The notes under the pieces are model-generated. The model was not told the DNA's origin. It ran no database searches and saw nothing but the letters and a program-made list of their open reading frames with translations. Both the position numbers and the translations under genes were made by a program. A stretch of DNA of 64,000 nt from a virus, in IMG/VR virus record IMGVR_UViG_3300020182_000008, positions 102,269 to 166,268 of that record; one strand, given 5' to 3'. Below are positions 7,525-15,927 of the stretch, one piece after another. Position 1 is the stretch's first letter. The number at the start of each line of letters is the position of its first letter.

Positions 7525-7845
7525 ATGGACGAAAACATAATACACGTTCTATTAACCTTGATTTCAGCACTTGGTAGTGTTGGGGCTTGGAGGTTCTATG
7601 AGACTAAATTAAAATCTAAAGCTGCTAGATTTCAAAATCCACAAAAGGCAAACGAAAACTTTATAGCTGATTTACAAGCTAGAGTAGCAAAATTAGAGAC
7701 TTTATTAATCGAATCATCTGAAGAAAAAGATGAAATGCGTAACATTATTACGGGTTTATCCTCAGAGGTATCTGCTTTAAAGGTAAAAATAGAATATCTT
7801 GAAGAAGAAAATGCGTACCTTAAGGGAAAAAGATCGCGAAAATAG
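7525..7845 (+). CDS. Membrane-anchored coiled-coil protein
   Basis: This 106-residue protein has an N-terminal hydrophobic segment (residues 5-22, IIHVLLTLISALGSVGAW) followed by a basic stop-transfer stretch. A long heptad-like coiled coil begins at about residue 50 (LQARVAKLETLL, VSALKVKIEYLEEENAYL). The layout fits a small inner-membrane protein such as an i-spanin-like or host-takeover factor; nothing decides. A late-type element lies 24 bases before the ATG. Confidence 0.65.
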   Translation: MDENIIHVLLTLISALGSVGAWRFYETKLKSKAARFQNPQKANENFIADLQARVAKLETLLIESSEEKDEMRNIITGLSSEVSALKVKIEYLEEENAYLKGKRSRK

Positions 7846-7876
7846 TTGGATGTTTAAAAAAGCATTCGTATATTTA
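7846..7876 (+). promoter_or_regulatory. Host-type promoter TTG-N20-TATATTTA
   Basis: TTG at 7846-7848 and TATATTTA at 7869-7876 have the same 20-base gap as the copy upstream of 6016, and the flanks CGTATATTTA are identical. It lies 23 bases before the next ATG. Confidence 0.55.
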
Positions 7877-7899
7877 CGCCTAATTTAAATGTTATATAT

Positions 7900-8148
7900 A
7901 TGCCTAAAGTAAAAGAAGATTGGTCAACAAGATCAATTACAACCCCCGAAGGAATTAAAATTACCTTTTTCAACAACAAACTTCACAATTGGAATGGTCC
8001 TGCTATAGTTTACAATGATGGCAGTAGAAGAAAATCTGAATACTATCTATATGGTATCCAAAGAACTAAAGACGATTGGTTAGAATTTAGACGAGATCGT
8101 AATGGTGTCCCTCCGGACAAGAATCCACAAGTACAATCAAGATTTTAA
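7900..8148 (+). CDS. Small hypothetical protein with MORN-like segment
   Basis: The 82-residue protein contains NKLHNWNGPAIVYNDGSRR then SEYYLYGIQ, resembling the NGPAxxyxDGxxxYYxxG pattern of MORN or antitoxin-type repeats; only one repeat is visible. A host-type promoter precedes it. The stop is one base from the start of the nucleotidyltransferase gene, so the two are likely co-expressed. Function unknown. Confidence 0.65.
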   Translation: MPKVKEDWSTRSITTPEGIKITFFNNKLHNWNGPAIVYNDGSRRKSEYYLYGIQRTKDDWLEFRRDRNGVPPDKNPQVQSRF

Positions 8149-8149
8149 T

Positions 8150-8569
8150 ATGAGAAAAGCCGTTATAGTGAGTGGGTACTTCAACCCACTCCATAAGGGC
8201 CATCTAGAGTTATTTAGAACGGCCCGAGAATTTAGTGATGATTATTTAATTGTAATTGTAAATTCTGATTTACAAAGAGAATTAAAAGGTTCTAAAGAAT
8301 TCCAAGACGAGAATGAAAGACTAGAAATAGTCAAATCAATCAAATACGTTAGCGAAGCAAGAATCTCACAAGATTTAGATAAAACACAATGCGAAACCCT
8401 AAGACAAATTTACAATGATTATGGTAAAATTTGGGACTTACATTTCGCAAATGGTGGTGATCAAGATAACAAATCTATACCAGAAAGCGTGGTTTGTGAA
8501 AAACTAGGTATTAAATTAATAGATGGGTTTGGTGATAAAATTCAAAGTAGTAGTTGGTTATTAAAATAG
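8150..8569 (+). CDS. HxGH-type nucleotidyltransferase (NMNAT / HldE-C / cytidylyltransferase-like)
   Basis: The start at 8150 is preferred over the in-frame ATG at 8102 inside the previous gene. The 139-residue product matches the single-domain nucleotidyltransferase fold: VSGYFNPLHKGHLELF has the HxGH signature (H15-x-G-H18), followed by DYLIVIVNSDLQRELKG. The C-terminal HFANGGDQD and IQSSSWLLK correspond to the ISSSxL-type ATP-contact motif. Family members join nucleotides to NMN, heptose-1-phosphate or glycerol-3-phosphate; the substrate is not certain. The next gene is a NadR-kinase-like P-loop protein, which would fit NAD salvage. Confidence 0.8.
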   Translation: MRKAVIVSGYFNPLHKGHLELFRTAREFSDDYLIVIVNSDLQRELKGSKEFQDENERLEIVKSIKYVSEARISQDLDKTQCETLRQIYNDYGKIWDLHFANGGDQDNKSIPESVVCEKLGIKLIDGFGDKIQSSSWLLK

Positions 8570-8575
8570 TAAAGT

Positions 8576-9106
8576 ATGAAAATAGGTTTATGTGGTACAA
8601 TGAGTGTAGGTAAAACTACATTAGTTAATGAATTAAAGAAATTAGGTCAATTTAAAGGTTTTGAGTTTGCTACTGAACGTAGTGAATATTTGCGTGATTT
8701 AGGTATTCCATTGAATACTGATTCAACATTAAATGGTCAAACTATATTTTTAGCAGAACGTGTTGCTGAATTAATAAAAGAAAATATTATAACTGATAGA
8801 ACTGTATTAGATGTTATAGCATTTACTAATTTAGCTGAATCAATTGATTGGAAAGATAAAGAATATTTTGAAGATTATGCTAGAGTATTTGTAGGTCAAT
8901 ATGATTATATTTTCTATATTTCTCCTGAGGGTACTATTATGGAAGATAATGGTGTTAGAGAAACTGATTTAGAGTATAGAGAATTAATTGATCAGGCTAT
9001 TATTAAAGCAATGAACACTTATGGACATAGATGTAAAAATGTACATATGTTAAAGGGTACAACACTTGAGCGAATTGAGCAGATGCTTGGAGTAATTCAA
9101 TTTTAA
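8576..9106 (+). CDS. P-loop kinase, AAA_28 / NadR kinase-like
   Basis: This 176-residue P-loop protein has Walker A GTMSVGKTTLVN at residues 7-18 and a second conserved block, EDNGVRETDLEYRELID, like the D-G-x-R...YR segment of the NadR ribosylnicotinamide-kinase domain and AAA_28 proteins. The phosphate acceptor is not known. It follows the nucleotidyltransferase by six bases; in bacterial NadR the same two activities are fused. A split NAD-salvage pair is one explanation; another is an unrelated nucleoside or sugar kinase. Confidence 0.75.
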   Translation: MKIGLCGTMSVGKTTLVNELKKLGQFKGFEFATERSEYLRDLGIPLNTDSTLNGQTIFLAERVAELIKENIITDRTVLDVIAFTNLAESIDWKDKEYFEDYARVFVGQYDYIFYISPEGTIMEDNGVRETDLEYRELIDQAIIKAMNTYGHRCKNVHMLKGTTLERIEQMLGVIQF

Positions 9107-9107
9107 A

Positions 9108-9117
9108 TATTTATAAT
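9108..9117 (+). promoter_or_regulatory. Late-type element AATATTTATA
   Basis: 13 bases before the ATG at 9131. No -33 box. Confidence 0.6.
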
Positions 9118-9130
9118 AAAATATTATATC

Positions 9131-9826
9131 ATGCAAGATAATTTTAGCATCCGTAATTGGAAAAATACAGTATTACACGAAGATGCCTTCAACGAAGGTG
9201 CAGGTGAAGTAGATGTATACGGATATAGAACCCAACATTTTGATATGTGCCCCGCTGCTACAACTTTATTTAAAAATATAATGGCGGGTCAATATACAGA
9301 TGGTGTACCCTCAGCCAGAGAAGAAGCATCAGTTATAGCAATGGCTAAATTACATGATGCTCTTTTTAATATGGAGAAAAAAGCTCTAGGATATGGTGAG
9401 GTAGACAAATCATACTTAGATCAAGCTGAAAGATTAGAGAACGAAATATATATGCAAGCAAGAAATCTCGATTTAGAAGATGAAGTTAAAGCATATATCC
9501 CTGGTCATATAGATAGAATTGCAAATGTTGTAGTTAATCCTGCAGATGTGTCTGAACAAGACGAGCTAGAAGATGACGATATTGAACTTGAAATCCCAGG
9601 TGAAACACCTACTGTAGATAAAAAATTACAAGCTAAAGCATCTAGACAAGATGTTAAAATTAAAGCATATAAGGAAATTACTTCTAAAATGAAGGATGCT
9701 CTTGAAAAATTCAAATCAGCAGAAGGTGATGCTAAGGAAACGGCTAAAGAAGAACTTAAAGCATTAACCCCTGAATTTCAAGCAGCTAAGAAAGAATACG
9801 AAAAACTAAAAGGCGTTAAGCTTTGA
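9131..9826 (+). CDS. Virion-region protein with helical C-terminus
   Basis: This 231-residue protein starts MQDNFSIRNWKNTVLHEDAF, another short N-terminus resembling capsid-targeting peptides. A central segment, YGYRTQHFDMCPAATTLFKN, looks like a conserved domain; an acidic linker and a Lys/Glu-rich helical tail follow. A late-type element lies 13 bases before the start. The 3' end overlaps the next gene by four bases. A head-internal or structural role is inferred from the N-terminus and promoter class. Confidence 0.65.
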   Translation: MQDNFSIRNWKNTVLHEDAFNEGAGEVDVYGYRTQHFDMCPAATTLFKNIMAGQYTDGVPSAREEASVIAMAKLHDALFNMEKKALGYGEVDKSYLDQAERLENEIYMQARNLDLEDEVKAYIPGHIDRIANVVVNPADVSEQDELEDDDIELEIPGETPTVDKKLQAKASRQDVKIKAYKEITSKMKDALEKFKSAEGDAKETAKEELKALTPEFQAAKKEYEKLKGVKL

Positions 9827-10194
9827 ACAGAATAAATACAGTTATAATTTGTATTGCGGCTATTGCTATATTCTATATCTTAAATAAAGAATCGGATATA
9901 GACATAACCCAATATGAAACTGAAATTAACCTTTTACAAATTCAATTAAATGAATTACAAGAGGTTAACGACAGTTTACAAACTGTAGAAAAGGAATTAG
10001 AAGCCAAAATGGCTTCTTATGATAATACCATTAGAAATTTAAAAGGTCAAATAAATGTTATCAAAAAAGAAACTAAACGCAAACTTGATTCTGTTGATCA
10101 GTTTGGTGATGATGAGCTGGAACAGTTTTTCGCAAAGCGATACAAGCAGCTCAACGATTCAATTAATAAAACCAGTAGCGAAACTGGTAATTAA
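9823..10194 (+). CDS. Spanin-like membrane-anchored coiled-coil protein
   Basis: The 123-residue protein has an N-terminal signal anchor (TVIICIAAIAIFYIL, residues 5-19) followed by an almost continuous coiled coil from about residue 30 to 120. This is the architecture of inner-membrane spanins (Rz type), which span the periplasm during lysis. The gene overlaps another membrane-protein gene in a different frame by 140 bases, as Rz/Rz1 pairs do. No lysis genes lie next to it, so the assignment is tentative. Confidence 0.6.
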   Translation: MNRINTVIICIAAIAIFYILNKESDIDITQYETEINLLQIQLNELQEVNDSLQTVEKELEAKMASYDNTIRNLKGQINVIKKETKRKLDSVDQFGDDELEQFFAKRYKQLNDSINKTSSETGN

Positions 10195-10483
10195 AGACTT
10201 AATTCAGTTCGATGGTTTAACTCAAGAAATGCAATCAATGCAAACCATCCTATCTGAGACAAATCAAAAATTAATTATTCAAGGAGAATTGGTATCTAAT
10301 TTAAGAATACAGGTATTAAATACCCAAAGCATGTTAGAGAAAAAAGATAACCAATTAAATTCTCAAAAAAACGCTACTATTTCTCTACAAAAGTCATTAA
10401 AAAAAGAAAGACGAAAAACCAAATTATATAAAATCACCTCTACAATTGGAGGTGCGGCTATTCTTCTACTTTTAGTACAATAA
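10055..10483 (+). CDS. Secreted coiled-coil protein with C-terminal membrane helix
   Basis: The 142-residue product starts inside the previous gene. It has a signal peptide, LNANLILLISLVMMSWNSFS, with likely cleavage after SFSQ, a form common in Bacteroidetes. A coiled-coil middle follows, then a C-terminal hydrophobic segment, IGGAAILLLLVQ, after a basic stretch. A signal at one end and a membrane helix at the other resembles unimolecular spanins, but there is no lipobox Cys. Partner of the upstream spanin-like protein, or an independent envelope protein. Confidence 0.6.
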   Translation: MLSKKKLNANLILLISLVMMSWNSFSQSDTSSSTIQLIKPVAKLVIKDLIQFDGLTQEMQSMQTILSETNQKLIIQGELVSNLRIQVLNTQSMLEKKDNQLNSQKNATISLQKSLKKERRKTKLYKITSTIGGAAILLLLVQ

Positions 10484-10487
10484 ACAC

Positions 10488-12071
10488 ATGGCTGAAAATT
10501 TAAAAAGTATAATTAAAAGTGAATTTATAAAATGTGCCAAAGATCCGGTATATTTTATGAAAAAATATTATACGATTCAACACCCACAAAGAGGTAGAAT
10601 TAAATTCAATCTATACCCTTTCCAAGAAAAAGTTCTTATGCACATGCATAATGAAGACTATATTATTATTAATAAGTCTCGACAGTTAGGTATATCTACT
10701 TTATGTTCTGCATTTGCCTTATGGATGATGTTATTTCAAAAAGATAAAAACGTGCTGTGTATCGCTACAAAGCAAGAAACAGCCAAAAACATGGTAACAA
10801 AGGTACGCTTTGCCTACGATAATTTACCACAATGGTTGAGGATTAAAACAGTCGAACACAACAAACTATCGCTACGCCTAGCAAATGGTTCACAAATTAA
10901 AGCAACATCCGCAAGTTCAGATGCTGGTCGATCAGAAGCAGTATCTTTGCTACTAATTGATGAGGCCGCCTTTATTGATGGAATTGATGAAATATTTGCC
11001 TCAGCTCAACAAACACTAGCCACTGGGGGTGGGTGTATCGCATTATCTACCCCATATGGTACTGGAAACTGGTTCCATTCTACATGGGTTAAAGCAGAAG
11101 CAAGAGAAAACACATTCTTACCAATTAGGTTACCATGGACTGTACATCCAGAGCGTAGCCAACCTTGGAGAGACGAGCAAGACGTTATATTAGGGCCTAG
11201 AATGGCAGCACAAGAATGTGATTGCGATTTTAGTACCTCCGGGGATACAGTAGTAGAACCAGATATATTAAATTTTTATGAGAAAACATATATTCAAGAA
11301 CCTGTTGAACGCAGGGGAATGGATGGTAACTTTTGGGTGTGGCAAATAGCAGACTATTCAAGAGACTATATGGTAGTAGCTGACGTTGCCCGTGGAGATG
11401 GAAACGATTATTCAGCATTCCACGTATTTGATATAGAGGAAGCAACTCAAGTTGCCGAATATAAGGCACAAGTACAAACTAAAGACTATGGTAATTTACT
11501 ATATGCCGTAGCTACAGAATATAACGATGCTCTACTAGTAGTAGAAAACGCTAATATTGGGTGGGCTGTAATACAACAATTAATTGATAGAGGTTACAGA
11601 AACCTATATTATTCACCTAAAATGGATGTATCAATGACCAATGCTGATCAATATCTTTCAAGATATGAAAATGGTCAAGGTATGGTTCCTGGATTTACTA
11701 CATCAATGAAGACAAGACCACTTGTTGTCTCCAAATTAGTTTCGTATCTTCATGAAAAATCTGTAACAGTTCGTTCTAAACGATTGTTAGAGGAATTAAG
11801 AACATTTATTTGGAAACATGGTAAAGCACAAGCACTATCAGGATATAACGATGATTTAACTATGGCCTTTGGTATATCAATGTTTTTAAGAGATACAGCA
11901 CTACACTTTAGACAACAAGGTGTAGATATGGTTCGTGCAACATTAGGAGGAATACATTCTACTAATCACGAAGCTCCTAGAATTTATAGTGGAAACCCAC
12001 AAATAAAAAATCCTTATGAAATGGAAAACCCACGTGGAGGTAAAGAGGACATCTCCTGGTTATTAGGGTAA
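10488..12071 (+). CDS. gp17: Terminase large subunit (T4 gp17)
   Basis: The 527-residue packaging motor has an N-terminal ATPase and a C-terminal nuclease. The Walker A-like loop is SRQLGIST (about residues 65-72), a variant without the usual GK; Walker B is SLLLIDEAAFID (about 155-165). A coupling STPYGTGNWFH segment follows. The nuclease domain opens with MVVADVARGDGNDYSAF, giving the first metal-binding Asp. Length is slightly below T4 gp17 (610). It pumps DNA through the portal encoded directly downstream. Confidence 0.95.
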   Translation: MAENLKSIIKSEFIKCAKDPVYFMKKYYTIQHPQRGRIKFNLYPFQEKVLMHMHNEDYIIINKSRQLGISTLCSAFALWMMLFQKDKNVLCIATKQETAKNMVTKVRFAYDNLPQWLRIKTVEHNKLSLRLANGSQIKATSASSDAGRSEAVSLLLIDEAAFIDGIDEIFASAQQTLATGGGCIALSTPYGTGNWFHSTWVKAEARENTFLPIRLPWTVHPERSQPWRDEQDVILGPRMAAQECDCDFSTSGDTVVEPDILNFYEKTYIQEPVERRGMDGNFWVWQIADYSRDYMVVADVARGDGNDYSAFHVFDIEEATQVAEYKAQVQTKDYGNLLYAVATEYNDALLVVENANIGWAVIQQLIDRGYRNLYYSPKMDVSMTNADQYLSRYENGQGMVPGFTTSMKTRPLVVSKLVSYLHEKSVTVRSKRLLEELRTFIWKHGKAQALSGYNDDLTMAFGISMFLRDTALHFRQQGVDMVRATLGGIHSTNHEAPRIYSGNPQIKNPYEMENPRGGKEDISWLLG

Positions 12072-12073
12072 TT

Positions 12074-12083
12074 AATATTTATA
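12074..12083 (+). promoter_or_regulatory. Late-type element AATATTTATA
   Basis: 16 bases before the portal gene ATG at 12100. Confidence 0.65.
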
Positions 12084-12099
12084 TACATATACAATAAAA

Positions 12100-14022
12100 A
12101 TGGCAGATACTTCATTATTTGGTAGATTAAGGAGATTATTCTCTACGGATGTAGTAATCCGAAATGTAGGAGGAAATCAACTTAAAGTAGTCGATTCTAA
12201 CCAAATACAATCTCTCGGACAATTACAAACAAATTCACTATATGACCGATTTAACAAGTTATATAGTACAGTTGGTGGTCTAAACTTCACAAACCAACAA
12301 CAAATTAATTTCCCATCTACCCGTATTCAGCTATATACTGATTATGAAGCGATGGATACAGATTCAATTGTTGCTTCTGCCTTGGATATTGTTTCAGATG
12401 AATCATGCTTACGAAATGATATGGGCGAGGTATTACAGATTCGCTCTGCAGATGAAACTGTACAAAAAATATTATATAACCTATTTTACGATGTTTTAAA
12501 TATCGAGTTTAACCTATGGTCTTGGACTCGTAACATGTTAAAATATGGTGATTTTTATCTTAAATTAGAAATATCTGAAAAATTTGGTGTATATAATGTT
12601 GTACCGTTTTCTTCTTATACTATTATTAGAGTAGAAGGTAGCGATCCTCAAAACCCATCAGATGTAAAATTCAAATATGATCCTAGCTATTCAGTATCTG
12701 AAAACCCACTAGGATTCCAACAAATATCACCTTCAATGGGTGTAAATACAGGCGAAGAAGTATTTTTCGATAATTACGAGATGGCTCACTTCCGCCTACT
12801 TTCAGACTTTAACTATCTACCTTACGGAAGATCATATCTTGAACCGGGTAGAAAAGTATGGAAACAAATGACATTGATGGAAGATGCAATGTTAATCCAC
12901 CGTATTGTAAGAGCGCCTGAAAAACGTACTTTCTTCGTGAATGTCGGTAATATCCCACCAAATGAGGTAGAGACCTACATGCAAAGAATGATCAACAAAA
13001 TGAAGAAAACACCTTATGTTGATCCAAATACAGGTGATTACAATTTAAAATTCAATATGCAAAACATCTTAGAGGATTTCTATATTCCTGTTAGAGGTGG
13101 AGATGCAACTACAAGAATCGAGACCACAAAAGGTCTAGATTACGCTGCTATTGAAGACGTTACATATCTAAGAGACAAATTATTTTCAGCACTTAAAGTA
13201 CCGAAAGCCTATTTAGGATATGAAGGTGATTTAGAGGGTAAAGCAACATTAGCTGCTGAAGATATTAGATTTGCTCGTACAGTAGAACGTATTCAAAAAA
13301 TATTAATATCTGAATTAACTAAAATTGCTTTAGTACACTTATATGCTCAGGGGTATGATGGAGCTTCACTTACAAACTTTGAATTATCATTAACTACTCC
13401 TTCTATCATTTATGACCAAGAAAGAATAGCATTATTGAAAGAAAAAGTTGATTTAGCTCAACAAATGACAGATAGTAAATTAGTTCCTTCTGATTGGATT
13501 TACGATAACATCTTCCACTTTAGTGAAGACCAATATCAAGAATATAGAGATCTAATTATTGAAGATCAAAAACGTGCATTTAGAAGAAATCAAATTTCTG
13601 AAGAAGGAAACGATCCTGCAGAATCAGGTGAAGCATATGGAACACCACATGCACTAGCCTCATTATACGGAGCAGGTAGATACCCAGGCAGTAAAGGAGT
13701 GCCACAAGGATATGATGTAAACGATTCTGAATATCCAGATGATGCACTTGGTCGCCCCGGAGAAAATGCTTCAGACTACAATACCCAAGACAGTAATTTA
13801 GGTAGAGATACCTTAGGTAAAGACAGAATGAAAGGTAGAATGGGAGATGAAGAAAGACCTGGATTATCTAATACTGGTTTAACGATTGAGAATTTAAACA
13901 CTAAAGCTGTATTCGCTAAAAACGAAAGAAGTCTAAAATCAATGTTTCCTAAACAAAAAGTATCACTTTTTGAAGGTGAAAATTTACTAGATGAGGACCA
14001 AATTCGTGAAGAAGTTGAATAG
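12100..14022 (+). CDS. gp20: Portal vertex protein (T4 gp20)
   Basis: This 640-residue protein is a clear gp20 relative: TDYEAMDTDSIVASALDIVS near residues 79-98, then MLKYGDFYLKLEIS, and PKAYLGYEGDLEGKATLAAE at about 368-387. It forms the dodecameric portal through which DNA is packaged, acting with gp17 upstream. The last 130 residues are a Gly/Asp/Pro-rich extension making it longer than T4 gp20 (524), ending VSLFEGENLLDEDQIREEVE. A late-type element lies 16 bases before the start. Confidence 0.93.
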   Translation: MADTSLFGRLRRLFSTDVVIRNVGGNQLKVVDSNQIQSLGQLQTNSLYDRFNKLYSTVGGLNFTNQQQINFPSTRIQLYTDYEAMDTDSIVASALDIVSDESCLRNDMGEVLQIRSADETVQKILYNLFYDVLNIEFNLWSWTRNMLKYGDFYLKLEISEKFGVYNVVPFSSYTIIRVEGSDPQNPSDVKFKYDPSYSVSENPLGFQQISPSMGVNTGEEVFFDNYEMAHFRLLSDFNYLPYGRSYLEPGRKVWKQMTLMEDAMLIHRIVRAPEKRTFFVNVGNIPPNEVETYMQRMINKMKKTPYVDPNTGDYNLKFNMQNILEDFYIPVRGGDATTRIETTKGLDYAAIEDVTYLRDKLFSALKVPKAYLGYEGDLEGKATLAAEDIRFARTVERIQKILISELTKIALVHLYAQGYDGASLTNFELSLTTPSIIYDQERIALLKEKVDLAQQMTDSKLVPSDWIYDNIFHFSEDQYQEYRDLIIEDQKRAFRRNQISEEGNDPAESGEAYGTPHALASLYGAGRYPGSKGVPQGYDVNDSEYPDDALGRPGENASDYNTQDSNLGRDTLGKDRMKGRMGDEERPGLSNTGLTIENLNTKAVFAKNERSLKSMFPKQKVSLFEGENLLDEDQIREEVE

Positions 14023-14026
14023 CTTT

Positions 14027-14036
14027 AATATTTATT
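14027..14036 (+). promoter_or_regulatory. Late-type element AATATTTATT
   Basis: 18 bases before the ATG at 14055. Confidence 0.55.
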
Positions 14037-14054
14037 GATAGTAGCGCACTACTT

Positions 14055-14903
14055 ATGAAAATAAAACATAACAAGTACAAGAATACTGGAATTCTGTTTG
14101 AACTGTTAGTAAGAAAAATTACTGCAGATACTCTATCAAGCGGTAATTCTAAAGCAGCCTCGCTAGTAAAAAAATATTTTACTAAAAGCGAGTTAGCTAA
14201 TGAAAATAAACTTTATCAGACTATCAACAATTCAATCTCTTTATCGGAAGGTAAAGCAGAGACTGTATTATCTACAGTACTTGAACTATCTAAAAAATTA
14301 GATAGAGATAGATTAGCAAAAGAAAAATACAATTTAATTAAAGAAATTAAAGAAAATTTCGATTTAAATGACTTCTTTCAAGCTAAAATTAAAAATTATA
14401 AGCTACTAGCTTCTACTTATGTTCTGTTTGAATCATCAAACAATAAAGGCTTCGGAAACCCCGAATCAATTATTACCTCAAAAATTACCATTTTAGAACA
14501 CATCACATCTACCCCAGATTCTAAAATGTCTTTATCTCCATTAGTAGAAGAACTAATGGCCTTAGATAAAGGTACACGTGCGCTTACCTACAAAATAATG
14601 CTCGAAAAATACAACACAAAATTTGACGGGCTATCTAAAGAACAAAAAGAAGTATTAAAAGAATATATAAATAGTGCTACGGATGCTCCAAAGCTTAAAG
14701 AATTTTTGAATTCTAAGTTTAAAAGTATATCTACTACGCTGAAAGAAAACGTAGATAAAATAGAGGAGCCGGCACTTAAAATAAAAATTCAAGAAGTTAT
14801 AAATCTTATCGATCCTATCCTAGAGACTAGAAAGTTAAAAGACGATCATTTAGTTGCGCTACTACAATATCTCGATCTTTCTAATGAAATAGTGACAGTA
14901 TGA
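14055..14903 (+). CDS. Conserved T4-like head-module protein of unknown function
   Basis: The 282-residue helical protein begins MKIKHNKYKNTGILFELLVR, a pattern I recall directly downstream of the portal gene in many marine T4-like phages. No catalytic motif is visible. The position between portal and core genes suggests a role in prohead assembly. The 3' end overlaps the next gene by four bases (ATGA). Confidence 0.7.
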   Translation: MKIKHNKYKNTGILFELLVRKITADTLSSGNSKAASLVKKYFTKSELANENKLYQTINNSISLSEGKAETVLSTVLELSKKLDRDRLAKEKYNLIKEIKENFDLNDFFQAKIKNYKLLASTYVLFESSNNKGFGNPESIITSKITILEHITSTPDSKMSLSPLVEELMALDKGTRALTYKIMLEKYNTKFDGLSKEQKEVLKEYINSATDAPKLKEFLNSKFKSISTTLKENVDKIEEPALKIKIQEVINLIDPILETRKLKDDHLVALLQYLDLSNEIVTV

Positions 14904-15778
14904 AACTAAAAGTAACAGGTTTAAAGCAAGAGATGAGCACCACTGGAACTGGTGCTTCCTTTGCAGCTGGCTCCGGCGAGCAATATGCCTCACCTAAAGC
15001 GTTTAAAATACGCAAAGATGAAATAGGCGAACCTTTTACTGACCCCAATCCTTCTATTCCAAACCGACCTTCGAAATTCATTGACTACAAACAATTGTTT
15101 GAAAAAGCGATTGAAGAATTATATAGCCCTATTAAAGACATGACCAGTAGTCAATCAAACATAGGCGATAATTCAGGATACGATATGGATACTCAAGACG
15201 CAGCATCTGTATTAGAATTATCTCAATTTTCAAAAGGAGAATATACTGTAGGAGATACTGAAACTGAAAAGGGTACAAAATATACTGTAACAGATATCGA
15301 TCCTGAAACAGGAAGAATATCTTGGGATGTAGAATATGTTCCCGCATTCGATTCTGTCTATAAAGAATTTGACGATTTACGTAAAGTAATTGCTAAACTC
15401 GATCAAAAAACAGACGACAAAGTGGTAGACGATATTGCTGCTAGAATCAAAACTGAATTCAACAGATATCGCACCCACATCAGAAAAAATTACCCTGAAG
15501 AATACAAAAAATTCACTATAAACGAAGCTCGTTATAGTCAATTCAAAAAGAAATCTCAATTCCGTACACCTACACAACAATTACATTCAGCTGTACGTGA
15601 AATTAGACGTAAAATTGACGAAATGACCAAAGTAGTGGCGTTTACTGAAAGAATGCGCACAGAATTAAAAGCAAGTAATGAAGGCATGTCATATCTAAAT
15701 CGTACTCGTGAAGCCATTTCTAAAATAAACGAAAAATTACAAGAATTAAATAATAGAATAAAAGGTTTAACTGAATAA
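14900..15778 (+). CDS. Head protein carrying the capsid-type TGTGASF motif
   Basis: The 292-residue protein begins MKLKVTGLKQEMSTTGTGAS and continues FAAGSGEQYASPKAF. The same TGTGASFxxGxGEQYA block is found in the major capsid protein at 18673 (residues 65-79), in both cases four residues after a Glu that could be a prohead-protease site. The first 11 residues have the length of a T4 capsid-targeting peptide. The C-terminal 170 residues are charged and helical (VREIRRKIDEM, REAISKINEKLQELNNRI). Probably a head component processed like the capsid protein; its exact role is unknown. Confidence 0.7.
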   Translation: MKLKVTGLKQEMSTTGTGASFAAGSGEQYASPKAFKIRKDEIGEPFTDPNPSIPNRPSKFIDYKQLFEKAIEELYSPIKDMTSSQSNIGDNSGYDMDTQDAASVLELSQFSKGEYTVGDTETEKGTKYTVTDIDPETGRISWDVEYVPAFDSVYKEFDDLRKVIAKLDQKTDDKVVDDIAARIKTEFNRYRTHIRKNYPEEYKKFTINEARYSQFKKKSQFRTPTQQLHSAVREIRRKIDEMTKVVAFTERMRTELKASNEGMSYLNRTREAISKINEKLQELNNRIKGLTE

Positions 15779-15915
15779 TGGCAAAAGGTTTAACGCTTGG
15801 TAACTATTTATCCAAGCCAAAGAAAAAACGTCCAGGTGTACACGCTAAAAGCAAAACATCAAAAATAAAAAATAGTAAAAATTACGTTAAGACCTACAGA
15901 GGTCAAGGTAAATAA
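15778..15915 (+). CDS. Small basic prohead-core-like protein
   Basis: A 45-residue frame starts at a TAATG overlap with the previous stop. The product is very basic: MAKGLTLGNYLSKPKKKRPG, then VHAKSKTSKIKNSKNY and VKTYRGQGK. T4 has small core proteins (gp67, gp68) between portal and protease, and this gene occupies the same place, although the T4 proteins differ in charge. Similar short KKxRxGVHAKSKTS proteins are common in marine T4-like phages. The next promoter element overlaps its stop. Confidence 0.65.
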   Translation: MAKGLTLGNYLSKPKKKRPGVHAKSKTSKIKNSKNYVKTYRGQGK

Positions 15916-15924
15916 ATATTTATA
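15915..15924 (+). promoter_or_regulatory. Late-type element AATATTTATA
   Basis: Only three bases before the ATG at 15928, so a transcript started from it would be leaderless or begin inside the gene. Confidence 0.5.
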
Positions 15925-15927
15925 TAC

